Source: JACCXJ01 sp052387115 (GTDB taxonomy: Bacteria > Pseudomonadota > Gammaproteobacteria > JACCXJ01). From it: a DNA stretch of 39,630 nt. The stretch is taken from contig JBQTJM010000401.1 of the NCBI GenBank assembly GCA_052387115.1, positions 1 to 39,630 on the forward strand, in the 5' to 3' direction. Positions 25,195 through 33,545 of the stretch are shown here, piece after piece. The notes beneath the pieces were generated by a model that had not been told where the DNA came from, ran no database searches, and saw only the letters and a list, made by a program, of their open reading frames with translations. A program made the position numbers and the translations under genes. Numbering within the stretch: position 1 is the stretch's first letter; every line of letters starts with the position of its first letter.

Positions 25195-25392
25195 CTACTC
25201 GCAGTCTCCGATTCTCCTGCCGATCTGCGTCTCGGACATGGTCATGTTTTTCCCACCCATGTTCATCTTGATAGTGCCGCGATAACGGGTGCTTGCGGTC
25301 TCGAATAGAGCCACTGCGCTGCCCTGGTTCGGGCCCCGGCACGCCCAATCTCGGCCACGGGTCGTTGTAGATACCGGGGAATACCAATACAA
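25195..25392 (-). pseudogene. Relic of a DUF3617 family gene (C-terminal fragment)
   Basis: On the minus strand the end of this short frame reads YRGTIKMNMGGKNMTMSETQ followed by IGRRIGDCE and a stop, which fits the C-terminal signature of DUF3617 periplasmic proteins (repeated Met/Thr strand, then RIGDC). The preceding NQGSAVALFETAST still looks related, but further upstream no frame carries the expected N-terminal PGLWEV region or a signal peptide. It is therefore probably a decayed or truncated gene in the 348-bp gap 25175-25522. The 5' limit is approximate. Confidence 0.5.
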
Positions 25393-25522
25393 TCATGGTC
25401 GAGAAATCGTAACCCGAGTTACGAAAGATACTGTCCGGCCCCTGCGGGCCGGGGGGTTTCCTCGTCACCGTGGGAAAAGAGCAGATGCGCCTGCATCCGT
25501 TTGGTGCCATGAACGCGGCGCT

Positions 25523-26551
25523 ATGAGTCGGGTCGTGAAGGGCATGGGCGTGGCGTTGCTCACCTTGGTCTTGATCGCGCTCTCTGCCTGGGGCGTACTC
25601 GCGATCTACTACTCCGATCTGAACAGCGGGTCGTTGAAGACGGCCCTCGCGGCCGTATTTGGCCTGCTGGGATTCCTCGCGGTCTTCGCGTTCGCGCTGG
25701 GTGCTTGGCGCTGGCCCGCCGCGTGCGCGTTCCTCGGGATATTCCTCGCCGTGGTGGCATGGTGGACCACGATCCAACCCTCGAACGATCGCGACTGGCG
25801 GCCCGAGGTGGCCCGGTTGCCCTACGCGACCCAGGACGGTAATCGCATCACCCTGCACGATGTCCGCAATTTCGAGTATCGGAGCGAGACGGATTTTACC
25901 CCACGCTACTACGACAAGACCTTCGATCTCGACAAGCTTGATTCCGTGGACCTCCTCGCCTCTTACTGGATGGGTCCGGCCATCGCCCACACCTTTGTGA
26001 GCTTCGGGTTCGGCGGAAGTGACTACGTGGCCATGTCCGCCGAGACGCGCACCAAGCGCGGCGAAGGCTATTCATCGATCAAGGGCTTTTTCAAGCAATA
26101 CGAGCTGATCTACGTGGTGGGCGATGAGCGCGATCTCATCGGCCTGCGGACAACTTACCGCAAGGATCCCCCGGAGGACGTCTACCTCTACCGGGTCCGG
26201 GCGCCGATCGAGAACCTGCGGCGTTTCTTCATGGACTATATCCGCCAGATCAACGCACTCGCGGAGCGGCCGGCGTTCTACAACACGCTGACCACGAACT
26301 GCACCACCAATCTCTTGTTTCATACCCGCGTCAATCCGGGGCATCTGCGCTATTCGTGGAAGGTGCTCCTGAGCGGCCACTTCCCGGAATACGCCTACGA
26401 ACAGGGCCGGCTCGACACCGGCCTGCCGTTCGAGGAGCTTCGCAAGCGCTCCAAGATCAATGCGGTCGCAGAGGCCGCGGGGGCCGCGCCGGGCTTCTCG
26501 CAGCGGATCCGGGCGGACCTACCGGACCCCGCGACCGCTGATAAATACTAG
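25523..26551 (+). CDS. DUF4105 domain membrane protein
   Basis: A 342-residue protein from ATG 25523. The N-terminal quarter holds about three transmembrane helices (MGVALLTLVLIALSAWGVLA; ALAAVFGLLGFLAVFAFALG; AACAFLGIFLAVVAWW). The rest is a periplasmic domain of the DUF4105 (lacto-N-biosidase N-terminal-like) family: NRITLHDVRNFEYRSETDFT, DLLASYWMGPAIAHTFVSFG, GEGYSSIKGFFKQYELIYVV, the Cys/Asn motif TLTTNCTTNLL and a C-terminal basic helix. The conserved His and Cys suggest an enzyme of papain-like type, but the family function is unknown. ATG 25544 is an alternative start. The upstream in-frame extension to 25289 lacks protein character. Confidence 0.85.
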   Translation: MSRVVKGMGVALLTLVLIALSAWGVLAIYYSDLNSGSLKTALAAVFGLLGFLAVFAFALGAWRWPAACAFLGIFLAVVAWWTTIQPSNDRDWRPEVARLPYATQDGNRITLHDVRNFEYRSETDFTPRYYDKTFDLDKLDSVDLLASYWMGPAIAHTFVSFGFGGSDYVAMSAETRTKRGEGYSSIKGFFKQYELIYVVGDERDLIGLRTTYRKDPPEDVYLYRVRAPIENLRRFFMDYIRQINALAERPAFYNTLTTNCTTNLLFHTRVNPGHLRYSWKVLLSGHFPEYAYEQGRLDTGLPFEELRKRSKINAVAEAAGAAPGFSQRIRADLPDPATADKY

Positions 26552-26586
26552 GCAAATATATTTGAAATTGTATGCTTTTTTCGATT

Positions 26587-26695
26587 CCTTCCCCCTGAAA
26601 GGGGGAAGGGTAGGATGGGGGTCGAGCCTCTCAGAACTATGCGACGCTCGACCCCCACCCCCACCCTCCCCCTACCTCCCCTACCAGGGGGAGGG
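26587..26695. repeat. Three-part palindromic intergenic repeat
   Basis: Three dyads sit side by side: CCTTCCCCC / GGGGGAAGG with a 5-nt loop (26587-26609), TGGGGGTCGAGC / GCTCGACCCCCA (26616-26657), and CCCTCCCCC / GGGGGAGGG (26664-26695). The two outer hairpins have similar sequence, so the whole is a near-symmetric unit of about 109 bp. It follows the DUF4105 gene, and the strongest first hairpin may also end its transcript. The rest of the 373-bp gene-free interval 26552-26924 is AT-rich up to about 26800, then GC-rich, without a gene I can support. Confidence 0.72.
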
Positions 26696-26924
26696 AATAG
26701 GTTGGTGCTGGCAGCTTATTGATTTTGACAATGAAATAGAATTTGCTTGAGTTATTGTGTTCAACATTTGGAACGTAAGTATCTAAAGTGCACCGATATG
26801 TCCGGCGGGCGTTGGAAGGGCAGGTGCTGCGGCGGTCGAGGGAATCCGGAGAGCTTCCGCTTCCCGTATTCCGCTGTTCTGCCGAGCCTGGGTCCGCGGC
26901 GTCGGTGCAATCGAGGAAGGCACG

Positions 26925-28712
26925 TCATGGCGCCACGCCATGCCTCTGCCGCCGCCGCAGTCGGTCCGCGGCCTGGCGAAGCAGCCGCACCGGTGCCATG
27001 ATCTCCCAGGAGGTCGAGTGCAGGAGAGTCATGACCTCTGCCAGCTTCTGTCGAGCCGACACGGGTAAGTCGGCGCCGGGCCGGAACCCCGGCGTAGCGC
27101 GTTCGCGCCGGCCCCGCAGCGCTCGCGTCGCCTTCCACGAGGTGGAGCTCGTCAGACTCAACAATATCGCGTCGAGCCTGGCCGACAGCGCCTCCTGCTC
27201 GCGCTCGTGTTCGCGCACCACGGCCTGCAGGCGCCCTACCTCTGCCCCAAGCCGCCGCAGCTCGGCCTCGGCGGTATCGAGCTTGCCCTGCTGGTTCAGG
27301 GCAAACCCGTACGCGCCGGTCTTCAGATCGACCGGGACCGACAAAGGCGCTTCGACGAAACGCGATCGGTCCCGTCCATGGGACGCAGCGCCGCCCGCTA
27401 CGGCCCGGCCCACCGTGTGGGTGCCGTCAGCCGTTGTGGCGCCCATGGCCCGCAGCAACGCCTCGTAGCGGGCGGCCTGAAGGTCGAGCGGGTAGCTTTC
27501 CTCGATGGTCTCGCGGGCCGCCCGAGCCATCGCCGTCGCCCGCCCCGAATCGAACAGCAACTCCGTCACGGCCCCGGCCATAGCCGCGGTATCGAAGCCC
27601 TGGATCATCCGACCGTTCACCCCGTCGGCGATGGTGTCGGGAACACCGCCCACGCCGAAGGCGACCGGCGGCGTGCCGCATGCCATGGCCTCGAGCATCA
27701 CATTCGGCTGGTTGTCCTCGCGCGATGGCAGGACGAAGACATCGGCGGCGCAGTAGGCGGTAGCGAGCCGGGCATCGTCGTCGATCAGGCCGAGCTCGTG
27801 GATCGGATAATCGGCCGCAGCCAGATCCGGTGCCGACCGTCCGAACGCCAGCACCCGGATGCCCCCCGAGCGCCTGAGGGCCTCGATGCGGGCGTCGGCG
27901 CGCATGTGCCGCAGCATCTCGGCCAACTGATCGAATCCCTTGCGATGCTCGCCGTTGTTATAGGCGCCGAACAATAGCGTCTTGACCCCGGGATCGAGCC
28001 CGATCGCGGCCTTGGCGGCGTCTTTGGCGCCCGGCACGAAGACATCGGTCTCGATCGAGTTCGGGATCACCGTCACCCCACCTTCCCGGAACACGCCGCT
28101 ATCGGCCGCGCAACCGCGCAGCCATCGTGTCGGCGCCACTGCCGTCAGGTTCGGCTCGCCGAACCTACTGCGCTTCCAGCGCAGCACGGCCGCGGGCAAG
28201 GCGAGGGGGTCGTCGCGGAGCTGAGGGCAGTCGCTGCAATCGGCCGCATATCCTCTGCAACCGGCGGAGTAGTGGCAGCCGCCCGTGAAGAAATTCATGT
28301 CGTGAAGCGTCAGGGCCAGCGGTTTGCCCAGCGCGGCGATCTGGGCGATGCCATGAATCGAAAGGAAGTGCGACACCCAATGGATGTTGAAGGCGTCGTA
28401 AGCTTCGATCCGACCACAATCGGCCAGCGCGTATCCGACCAACTGCGGTGCGAATAACGTATTGGAGACGGCGGTCCGCCGCTCGCGTACATAGCGTTCG
28501 TTGAATAATCGCAGGGCGGCGTCGTCCATCGCATCTTCCGGATCGGACTTCACCCGGCGTCGGACGGCTAAACAGCGGGCCATGCCCGGATCGGGGTGCA
28601 AGCACACGAGGTCCACCGCATGGCCGCGCCTCGACAGGCCGGCGATCAGACGCCGCATCGCCCTCGATGCCCCGCCATGCGTGGCATCGGTTCCGAAAAC
28701 CGCAATCCTCAT
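26925..28712 (-). CDS. Glycosyltransferase family 4 (WcaC-like) with C-terminal extension
   Basis: A 595-residue retaining GT-B glycosyltransferase. The N-terminal acceptor domain (MRIAVFGTDATHGGASRAMR) contains a cysteine-rich insertion typical of WcaC-like enzymes: HDMNFFTGGCHYSAGCRGYA followed by two more Cys in ADCSDCPQL, possibly metal binding. The donor-site signature SREDNQPNVMLEAMACGTPP lies near residue 340, followed by GVGGVPDTIADGVNG. After about residue 440 comes an extension with a predicted coiled coil (LDTAEAELRRLGAEVGRLQA) and two Ser-Thr-Ser-Trp motifs, SSTSWKATRALR and HSTSWEIMAPVR, a type often found in O-antigen or polysaccharide glycosyltransferases. It has no polysaccharide neighbours, and diverges from clpB. 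Confidence 0.88.
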   Translation of the reverse strand: MRIAVFGTDATHGGASRAMRRLIAGLSRRGHAVDLVCLHPDPGMARCLAVRRRVKSDPEDAMDDAALRLFNERYVRERRTAVSNTLFAPQLVGYALADCGRIEAYDAFNIHWVSHFLSIHGIAQIAALGKPLALTLHDMNFFTGGCHYSAGCRGYAADCSDCPQLRDDPLALPAAVLRWKRSRFGEPNLTAVAPTRWLRGCAADSGVFREGGVTVIPNSIETDVFVPGAKDAAKAAIGLDPGVKTLLFGAYNNGEHRKGFDQLAEMLRHMRADARIEALRRSGGIRVLAFGRSAPDLAAADYPIHELGLIDDDARLATAYCAADVFVLPSREDNQPNVMLEAMACGTPPVAFGVGGVPDTIADGVNGRMIQGFDTAAMAGAVTELLFDSGRATAMARAARETIEESYPLDLQAARYEALLRAMGATTADGTHTVGRAVAGGAASHGRDRSRFVEAPLSVPVDLKTGAYGFALNQQGKLDTAEAELRRLGAEVGRLQAVVREHEREQEALSARLDAILLSLTSSTSWKATRALRGRRERATPGFRPGADLPVSARQKLAEVMTLLHSTSWEIMAPVRLLRQAADRLRRRQRHGVAP

Positions 28713-28937
28713 TCATTCACTCCGCGCCTCTGCATCGGCGCTATGGCCACCCCCGTCACGAACGCCGGGGCGTGCCGCTCAAGGATAGGAACTGTACCGC
28801 CACTCTGCAACGGTCGGTCGTCAGTCTATACTGGGCCTCGAGGCGCGCGGCGTGTTGTGGGCGACAATGACGGAGACGATGGTGCCTTTCCCACCGGTTC
28901 ATCGCGGTGCCGCCGCCGGCTGACGACCGCTCCGGGC

Positions 28938-28965
28938 CTTGAATCGCGCCGTCCTGCCCGCATCT
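28938..28965 (+). promoter_or_regulatory. Sigma-32 (heat-shock) promoter of clpB
   Basis: CTTGAA at 28938-28943 is a perfect sigma-32 -35 box. CCGCATCT at 28958-28965 differs from CCCCATNT at one position, with a 14-bp spacer, inside the range for sigma-32. It lies 36 bp before the clpB ATG (29001), giving a very short leader. The remaining intergenic region 28713-28937 must also hold the leftward promoter of the glycosyltransferase gene. Confidence 0.8.
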
Positions 28966-29000
28966 ATCCTCCGGCATTTCGACATCGCGGAGACTACGAC

Positions 29001-31604
29001 ATGAGACTCGACAAACTCACCGCCAAGTTTCAGACGGCGCTGGCCGACGCGCAGAGTCTCGCCGTCGGGCGCGATCACCAGTTCATCGAACCGTTGCACG
29101 TCATGGCGGCGCTCCTGGATCAGCAGGGCGGCACGGCACGCCACCTGCTCGGTGCGGCCGGGGTCGACGTCAAGGGATTGCGCTCGCGGGTGCACGGGGC
29201 GCTGGGTCGCCTGCCGAGAGTCGAAGGGACGGGTGGCGAGGTGCACATCTCGCGCGACCTCGAAAAGCTCCTGAACCTTTGCGACAAATACGCCCAGGAA
29301 CGTCAGGATCAGTTCATCGCGAGCGAGTTTTTCCTGCTCGCCGCGAGCGAAGACCGCGGGCAACTGGGCGAGATCCTGCGCCAGTCGGGTGCCGACAAGA
29401 AGCGCATCGCCAACGCCATCGACACCGTTCGCGGCGCGCAGACGGTCGATGACGCGAACGCGGAGGAGAGCCGCCAGGCGCTCGAGAAATATACCATCGA
29501 TCTCACGGCCAGGGCCCGCGAGGGCAAGCTCGATCCGGTCATCGGACGCGACGACGAGATCCGCCGCACCATCCAGGTCTTGCAACGCCGCACCAAGAAT
29601 AACCCGGTCTTGATCGGCGAGCCCGGCGTCGGTAAGACCGCCATCGTCGAGGGGCTTGCGCTGCGCATCGTGAACGGCGAGGTCCCGGAGAGCCTGAAGG
29701 ACAGACGGCTGCTCGCCCTGGACATGGGGGCGCTCATCGCCGGCGCCAAGTTCCGCGGCGAATTCGAGGAACGGCTCAAGGCGGTCTTGAACGATCTGGC
29801 CAAGCAAGAGGGCCGGATCATCCTCTTCATCGACGAGCTGCATACCATGGTCGGCGCGGGCAAGGCCGAGGGCGCGATGGATGCCGGCAATATGCTGAAG
29901 CCGGCGCTGGCCCGTGGCGAGCTGCACTGCGTGGGCGCAACGACGCTCGACGAATATCGTAAATACCTCGAAAAAGACGCGGCGCTCGAGCGGCGTTTTC
30001 AGAAGATCCTGGTCGGTGAGCCCAACGTCGCGGACACCATCGCCATCCTGCGCGGGCTGAAAGAGCGCTACGAGGTGCACCACGGCGTGCAGATCACCGA
30101 TCCCGCGATCGTCGCCGCGGCCACGCTGTCGCACCGCTACATCACCGATCGACAACTGCCGGACAAGGCCATCGACCTCGTGGACGAGGCCGCGAGCCGC
30201 ATCAGCATCGAGATCCACTCGAAACCGGAAGAGCTGGACCGGCTCGAACGGCGCCTCATCCAGCTCAAGATCGAGCGCGAGGCCTTGACCAAGGAGACCG
30301 ACGAGGCATCCAAGAAGCGCTTGAAAGACCTCGAAGAGGAGATCGCGCGGGTGGGGCGCGAATTCGCAGATCTGGAGGAGATCTGGAAGGCCGAGAAAGC
30401 AGCCGTGCACGGGGCGCACACCATCACCGAACGCCTGGAAGCGGCCCGGCTGGAGCTCGACAACGCCCGGCGCGCGGGCGATCTCGCGCGCATGTCCGAG
30501 CTGCAATACGGGCGCATCCCGGAGCTGACGAAAGAGCTGGAAAAGGCCTCCCAGATCGACCTGAAGGAGATGAGGCTCCTGAGGGTCAAGGTCACCGAGG
30601 AGGAGATCGCCGAGGTGGTCTCGAAATGGACCGGTATCCCGGTCTCGAAGATGCTCGAGGGGGAGCGTGACAAGCTCCTGCGGATGGAGGAGGCCCTGCA
30701 CCGGCGCGTGGTCGGCCAGGAACAGGCGCTCAAGGCGGTGGCCGATGCCATCCGCCGCGCCCGCGCCGGGATCTCCGATCCGAACCGCCCCTACGGCTCG
30801 TTCCTGTTTCTGGGCCCGACCGGGGTCGGCAAGACCGAGCTCTGCAAGGCCCTCGCGGAGTTCCTGTTCGACACCGAGGAGGCCATGGTCCGGATCGACA
30901 TGTCCGAGTACATGGAGAGGCACACGGTGGCGCGCCTCATCGGGGCGCCTCCGGGGTATGTGGGCTACGAGGAGGGCGGGTACCTGACCGAGGCGGTGCG
31001 CCGCAAGCCCTACTCGGTCGTGCTCCTCGACGAGGTCGAGAAGGCCCACCCCGAGGTCTTCAACGTGTTATTGCAGCTCCTGGATGACGGCAGGCTCACG
31101 GACGGGCACGGCCGCACGGTGGATTTTCGCAATACCGTCGTGGTCATGACCTCGAACCTCGGCTCGCAGTTTATCCAGGAAATGGCCGGCGAAGAGAACT
31201 ACGAGGCCATGCGCGCCGCCGTGATGGACAGCGTCGCTCAGTTCTTCCGGCCGGAGTTCGTGAACCGCATCGATGAGGTGGTGGTCTTCCACTCGCTGCA
31301 AAAGGATCAGATCCAGGCCATCGCCGCGATCCAGGTGAGGCACCTCGCCGCCCGTCTGCGCGCGCAGGACATCGGGTTGGTGATGGCACCGGCCGCGCTC
31401 GCGAGACTCGGCGAGGCCGGTTTCGACCCGGTGTACGGCGCCCGTCCCTTGAAACGCGCGATACAGACCCAGGTCGAGACACCGCTCGCCCACGAGCTAC
31501 TGGCGGGCCGCTTCGGGCCGGGGGACACCATCCGGGTCGAGGTGCGCGACGGCCGCCTGGTCTTCGAACGGGAAGCGGGTGCGAGGACTGCGTTAACGGG
31601 GTAG
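29001..31604 (+). CDS. clpB: ClpB disaggregase (Hsp104-type AAA+ chaperone)
   Basis: A hexameric ATPase that extracts polypeptides from aggregates with DnaK. The 867 residues compare with 857 in E. coli. The start is ATG 29001 with CGGAGA upstream; the longer frame back to 28596 is noncoding. Order: Clp N domain (1-145), AAA-1 with Walker A GEPGVGKTAIVEG at 206-213 and Walker B in IILFIDELHTMVGAG, a coiled-coil M domain (about 410-520, LERRLIQLKIEREALTKE), AAA-2 with Walker A GPTGVGKTELCKALA at 605-612, pore loop GAPPGYVGYEEGG, and sensor-2 GARPLKRAIQ. An M domain identifies ClpB, not ClpA. The sigma-32 promoter just upstream predicts heat induction. Divergent from the glycosyltransferase. 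Confidence 0.98.
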   Translation: MRLDKLTAKFQTALADAQSLAVGRDHQFIEPLHVMAALLDQQGGTARHLLGAAGVDVKGLRSRVHGALGRLPRVEGTGGEVHISRDLEKLLNLCDKYAQERQDQFIASEFFLLAASEDRGQLGEILRQSGADKKRIANAIDTVRGAQTVDDANAEESRQALEKYTIDLTARAREGKLDPVIGRDDEIRRTIQVLQRRTKNNPVLIGEPGVGKTAIVEGLALRIVNGEVPESLKDRRLLALDMGALIAGAKFRGEFEERLKAVLNDLAKQEGRIILFIDELHTMVGAGKAEGAMDAGNMLKPALARGELHCVGATTLDEYRKYLEKDAALERRFQKILVGEPNVADTIAILRGLKERYEVHHGVQITDPAIVAAATLSHRYITDRQLPDKAIDLVDEAASRISIEIHSKPEELDRLERRLIQLKIEREALTKETDEASKKRLKDLEEEIARVGREFADLEEIWKAEKAAVHGAHTITERLEAARLELDNARRAGDLARMSELQYGRIPELTKELEKASQIDLKEMRLLRVKVTEEEIAEVVSKWTGIPVSKMLEGERDKLLRMEEALHRRVVGQEQALKAVADAIRRARAGISDPNRPYGSFLFLGPTGVGKTELCKALAEFLFDTEEAMVRIDMSEYMERHTVARLIGAPPGYVGYEEGGYLTEAVRRKPYSVVLLDEVEKAHPEVFNVLLQLLDDGRLTDGHGRTVDFRNTVVVMTSNLGSQFIQEMAGEENYEAMRAAVMDSVAQFFRPEFVNRIDEVVVFHSLQKDQIQAIAAIQVRHLAARLRAQDIGLVMAPAALARLGEAGFDPVYGARPLKRAIQTQVETPLAHELLAGRFGPGDTIRVEVRDGRLVFEREAGARTALTG

Positions 31605-31644
31605 CCCATTGAATTAGATCCCATCATGCCCAACCGCTCCCGGT

Positions 31645-31830
31645 AGCGGGGGAGTGCGTTTCCGGTCCCCTCCGCCGCGGAGCGGGGGAGTGCGTTTCCG
31701 GTCCCCTCCCCTGCGGAGCGGGGGAGGGTTAGGGTGGGGGGAAGAGGCGCCGCGGCCGGGACAGGGTTTGGTCAGCCCGCGAAGGCCTGACCCCCACCCC
31801 CGCCCTTCCCCGCTCCGCGCAGGGGAGGGA
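31645..31830. repeat. Palindromic repeat region with 36-bp tandem copies
   Basis: A 36-bp unit beginning AGCGGGGGAGTGCGTTTCCG is present at 31645-31680 and 31681-31716 (two base differences), with the start of a third from 31717. Further right, a segment rich in CCCCGCTCCGCGCAGGGG (about 31808-31825) is the inverse of the unit junction (CCCCTGCGGAGCGGGG). GGTTAGGGTGGGGG is mirrored by CCCCCACCCCCGCCCTT, so the whole can fold as one hairpin. It fills the interval between clpB and opgG, whose genes converge here, and may terminate both. Confidence 0.75.
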
Positions 31831-31852
31831 GCGCGAACTCGTCTAGGTTTGG

Positions 31853-33454
31853 CTAGGGCTTGCTCCACTGATGGATCCAGGTTTCCGTGAGTGTCTCGTT
31901 CGCCAGCCTGAGATAAGCTCGAAAATCCACCGGGTCGTGCCGGGGATCGGGCGCAAACTCGAACACCAGTCGCCAGGATCCGGTAATCAGGTTCTTATAG
32001 ATCTCGGGCTTGATGATCCTGCCGGAGGAAGCGGTCAAGACCGGCTCGACCCGTGCCTCCGGGCTCAGGTCACGGAGGCGCTCGCCGGCGAAATCGATGA
32101 CGAACTTTCGTTTGCTGCTGTCGAGCCGGCCTGCGCCCGAGGCCCCCGCGCGGGTGGAAATCGCTTTGCCTCCGGGCGGGGCGGGCGAACTGTTGACGAG
32201 GAACTTGAGGCGGTAGTCGAAAGTCCACGCCTGGCCGTGGGCAGTGGTCTTATCCGGTACGAAAAAGGCCACCATATTGTCGTAGTACTCGGCATCGCTC
32301 GGGATCTCGATGAGATAAACCGATCCCGGCCCCCATTTGCCCACGGGCTCGACCCAGATGCTCGGACGGGCGTGATACATCGAGGCCAGGTCCTGATAAT
32401 TCGCGAAGGATCGATCGCGTTGCATCAGGCCGAACCCCAGGACATCGGTTCCTTCAAAGACGTTGGTCGCCAGGCGACGCGGATTGTTCAAGGGCCGCCA
32501 CACCCACTCACCGCCGCGCGTGGCGATGAGCAGGCCGTCGGAATCGTGCACCTCGGGCCGGAAGTCATCGAAGTGCCTGTCACTGTGCTCGCCGTGGAAG
32601 AACATGCTGGTCAAGGGGGCGATCCCGAAACGTCTGACGCCCTTGCGAAGGAACAGCCGGGCCTTGACCTCCATGCTCAGATCCGAACCGGGGTGAATGA
32701 CGAAGCGGTAGGCGCCGGCCACGCTCGGGCCGTCGAGCAGGGCGAAGACGGTGAGCCCCGCGCTTTCCCCCTCGCGCTCAGGCTCCGGTTTCTCTATCCA
32801 GAATTCCTTGAATACCGGGAACTCCTCGGGTTCCGCGAACCCGGTATCCAGCGCCAGACCTCTGGCCGAGATCCCGTAGACCGGGTGCGAGATCGCATAC
32901 ACCGGTCCCAGGCGGCCGACGGCTCGGAAGTAACTGGCCCCTTGAAACACGACGAATTCATCGTAAGGGCCGTCCGTACGCTGTGGGCAGTGGATACGGA
33001 ACCCCGCGAACCCGAGATCCGGTGGCAGCGCCCGCGGGAGCTCGTTCTCCCCGAAGTCGAAGAGCCCCGGCGAGTAGGGGACGGCCCTCGATACGCCGTG
33101 CTCGATGAGGTTTATGGCGATGCGGTCCTTGTACAATCCGCCACGGTGGAAGAACTGCAATTGAAACGGCAGTCCGTCCCCGAACCAGACCGACTTGTCG
33201 CTGCGGAAACGGATGTCACGATAGCGGCCGTAGTCCAACGCCGCCAGGAACTCGGGCAGCGCCTGGGTCATGGGGACATAAGGGCGGCCGGCGAGTGCCT
33301 GGGCGCGCCGCTCGACCGCCGCGAGGTCGAAGGGCTTCGATGATTCTTCGGCCGCCGGCATGTCTCCGAAGGCGGCGTCGATCGGGAATATACCGAGAAC
33401 CAATAGGGCCCCGCAATACCAGAGATATCGCACGATCACTCCCGATGAACTCAC
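31853..33454 (-). CDS. opgG: Periplasmic glucan biosynthesis protein OpgG/MdoG family
   Basis: A 533-residue secreted protein of the MdoG (OpgG/OpgD) family, needed for osmoregulated periplasmic glucans. Recent work on E. coli OpgD gave a beta-1,2-glucanase activity (GH186), so members can be hydrolases. The N-terminal hydrophobic segment (YLWYCGALLVLGIFPIDAAF) is a signal peptide. The family core is seen in RPYVPMTQALPEFLAALDYG, YRDIRFRSDKSVWFGDGLPF, the MFFHGEHSDRHFDDFRPEVH block, the WVWRPLNNPRRLATNVFEGT region, and YQDLASMYHARPSIWVEPVG near residue 350. The C-terminal Ig-like domain ends at TETWIHQWSKP. The usual partner opgH (glucosyltransferase) is not in the window. It diverges from the GH144-like gene. 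Confidence 0.9.
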   Translation of the reverse strand: MSSSGVIVRYLWYCGALLVLGIFPIDAAFGDMPAAEESSKPFDLAAVERRAQALAGRPYVPMTQALPEFLAALDYGRYRDIRFRSDKSVWFGDGLPFQLQFFHRGGLYKDRIAINLIEHGVSRAVPYSPGLFDFGENELPRALPPDLGFAGFRIHCPQRTDGPYDEFVVFQGASYFRAVGRLGPVYAISHPVYGISARGLALDTGFAEPEEFPVFKEFWIEKPEPEREGESAGLTVFALLDGPSVAGAYRFVIHPGSDLSMEVKARLFLRKGVRRFGIAPLTSMFFHGEHSDRHFDDFRPEVHDSDGLLIATRGGEWVWRPLNNPRRLATNVFEGTDVLGFGLMQRDRSFANYQDLASMYHARPSIWVEPVGKWGPGSVYLIEIPSDAEYYDNMVAFFVPDKTTAHGQAWTFDYRLKFLVNSSPAPPGGKAISTRAGASGAGRLDSSKRKFVIDFAGERLRDLSPEARVEPVLTASSGRIIKPEIYKNLITGSWRLVFEFAPDPRHDPVDFRAYLRLANETLTETWIHQWSKP

Positions 33455-33545
33455 GTTGACTAAATGTTATTGTTCGCGCAATCTAGGAAGCATAACGGAA
33501 TCCCGGCCCAGACACAACGGAGCGATGGAGGGCCAAGCGAAGACG

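Noticed and set aside
28899..31049. 716-codon open frame antisense to clpB
   Set aside because: Shadow frame; ClpB on the plus strand accounts for every conserved motif.
31645..31730. Possible CRISPR array from 36-bp repeats
   Set aside because: The copies are directly adjacent with no spacers, so it is a simple tandem repeat.
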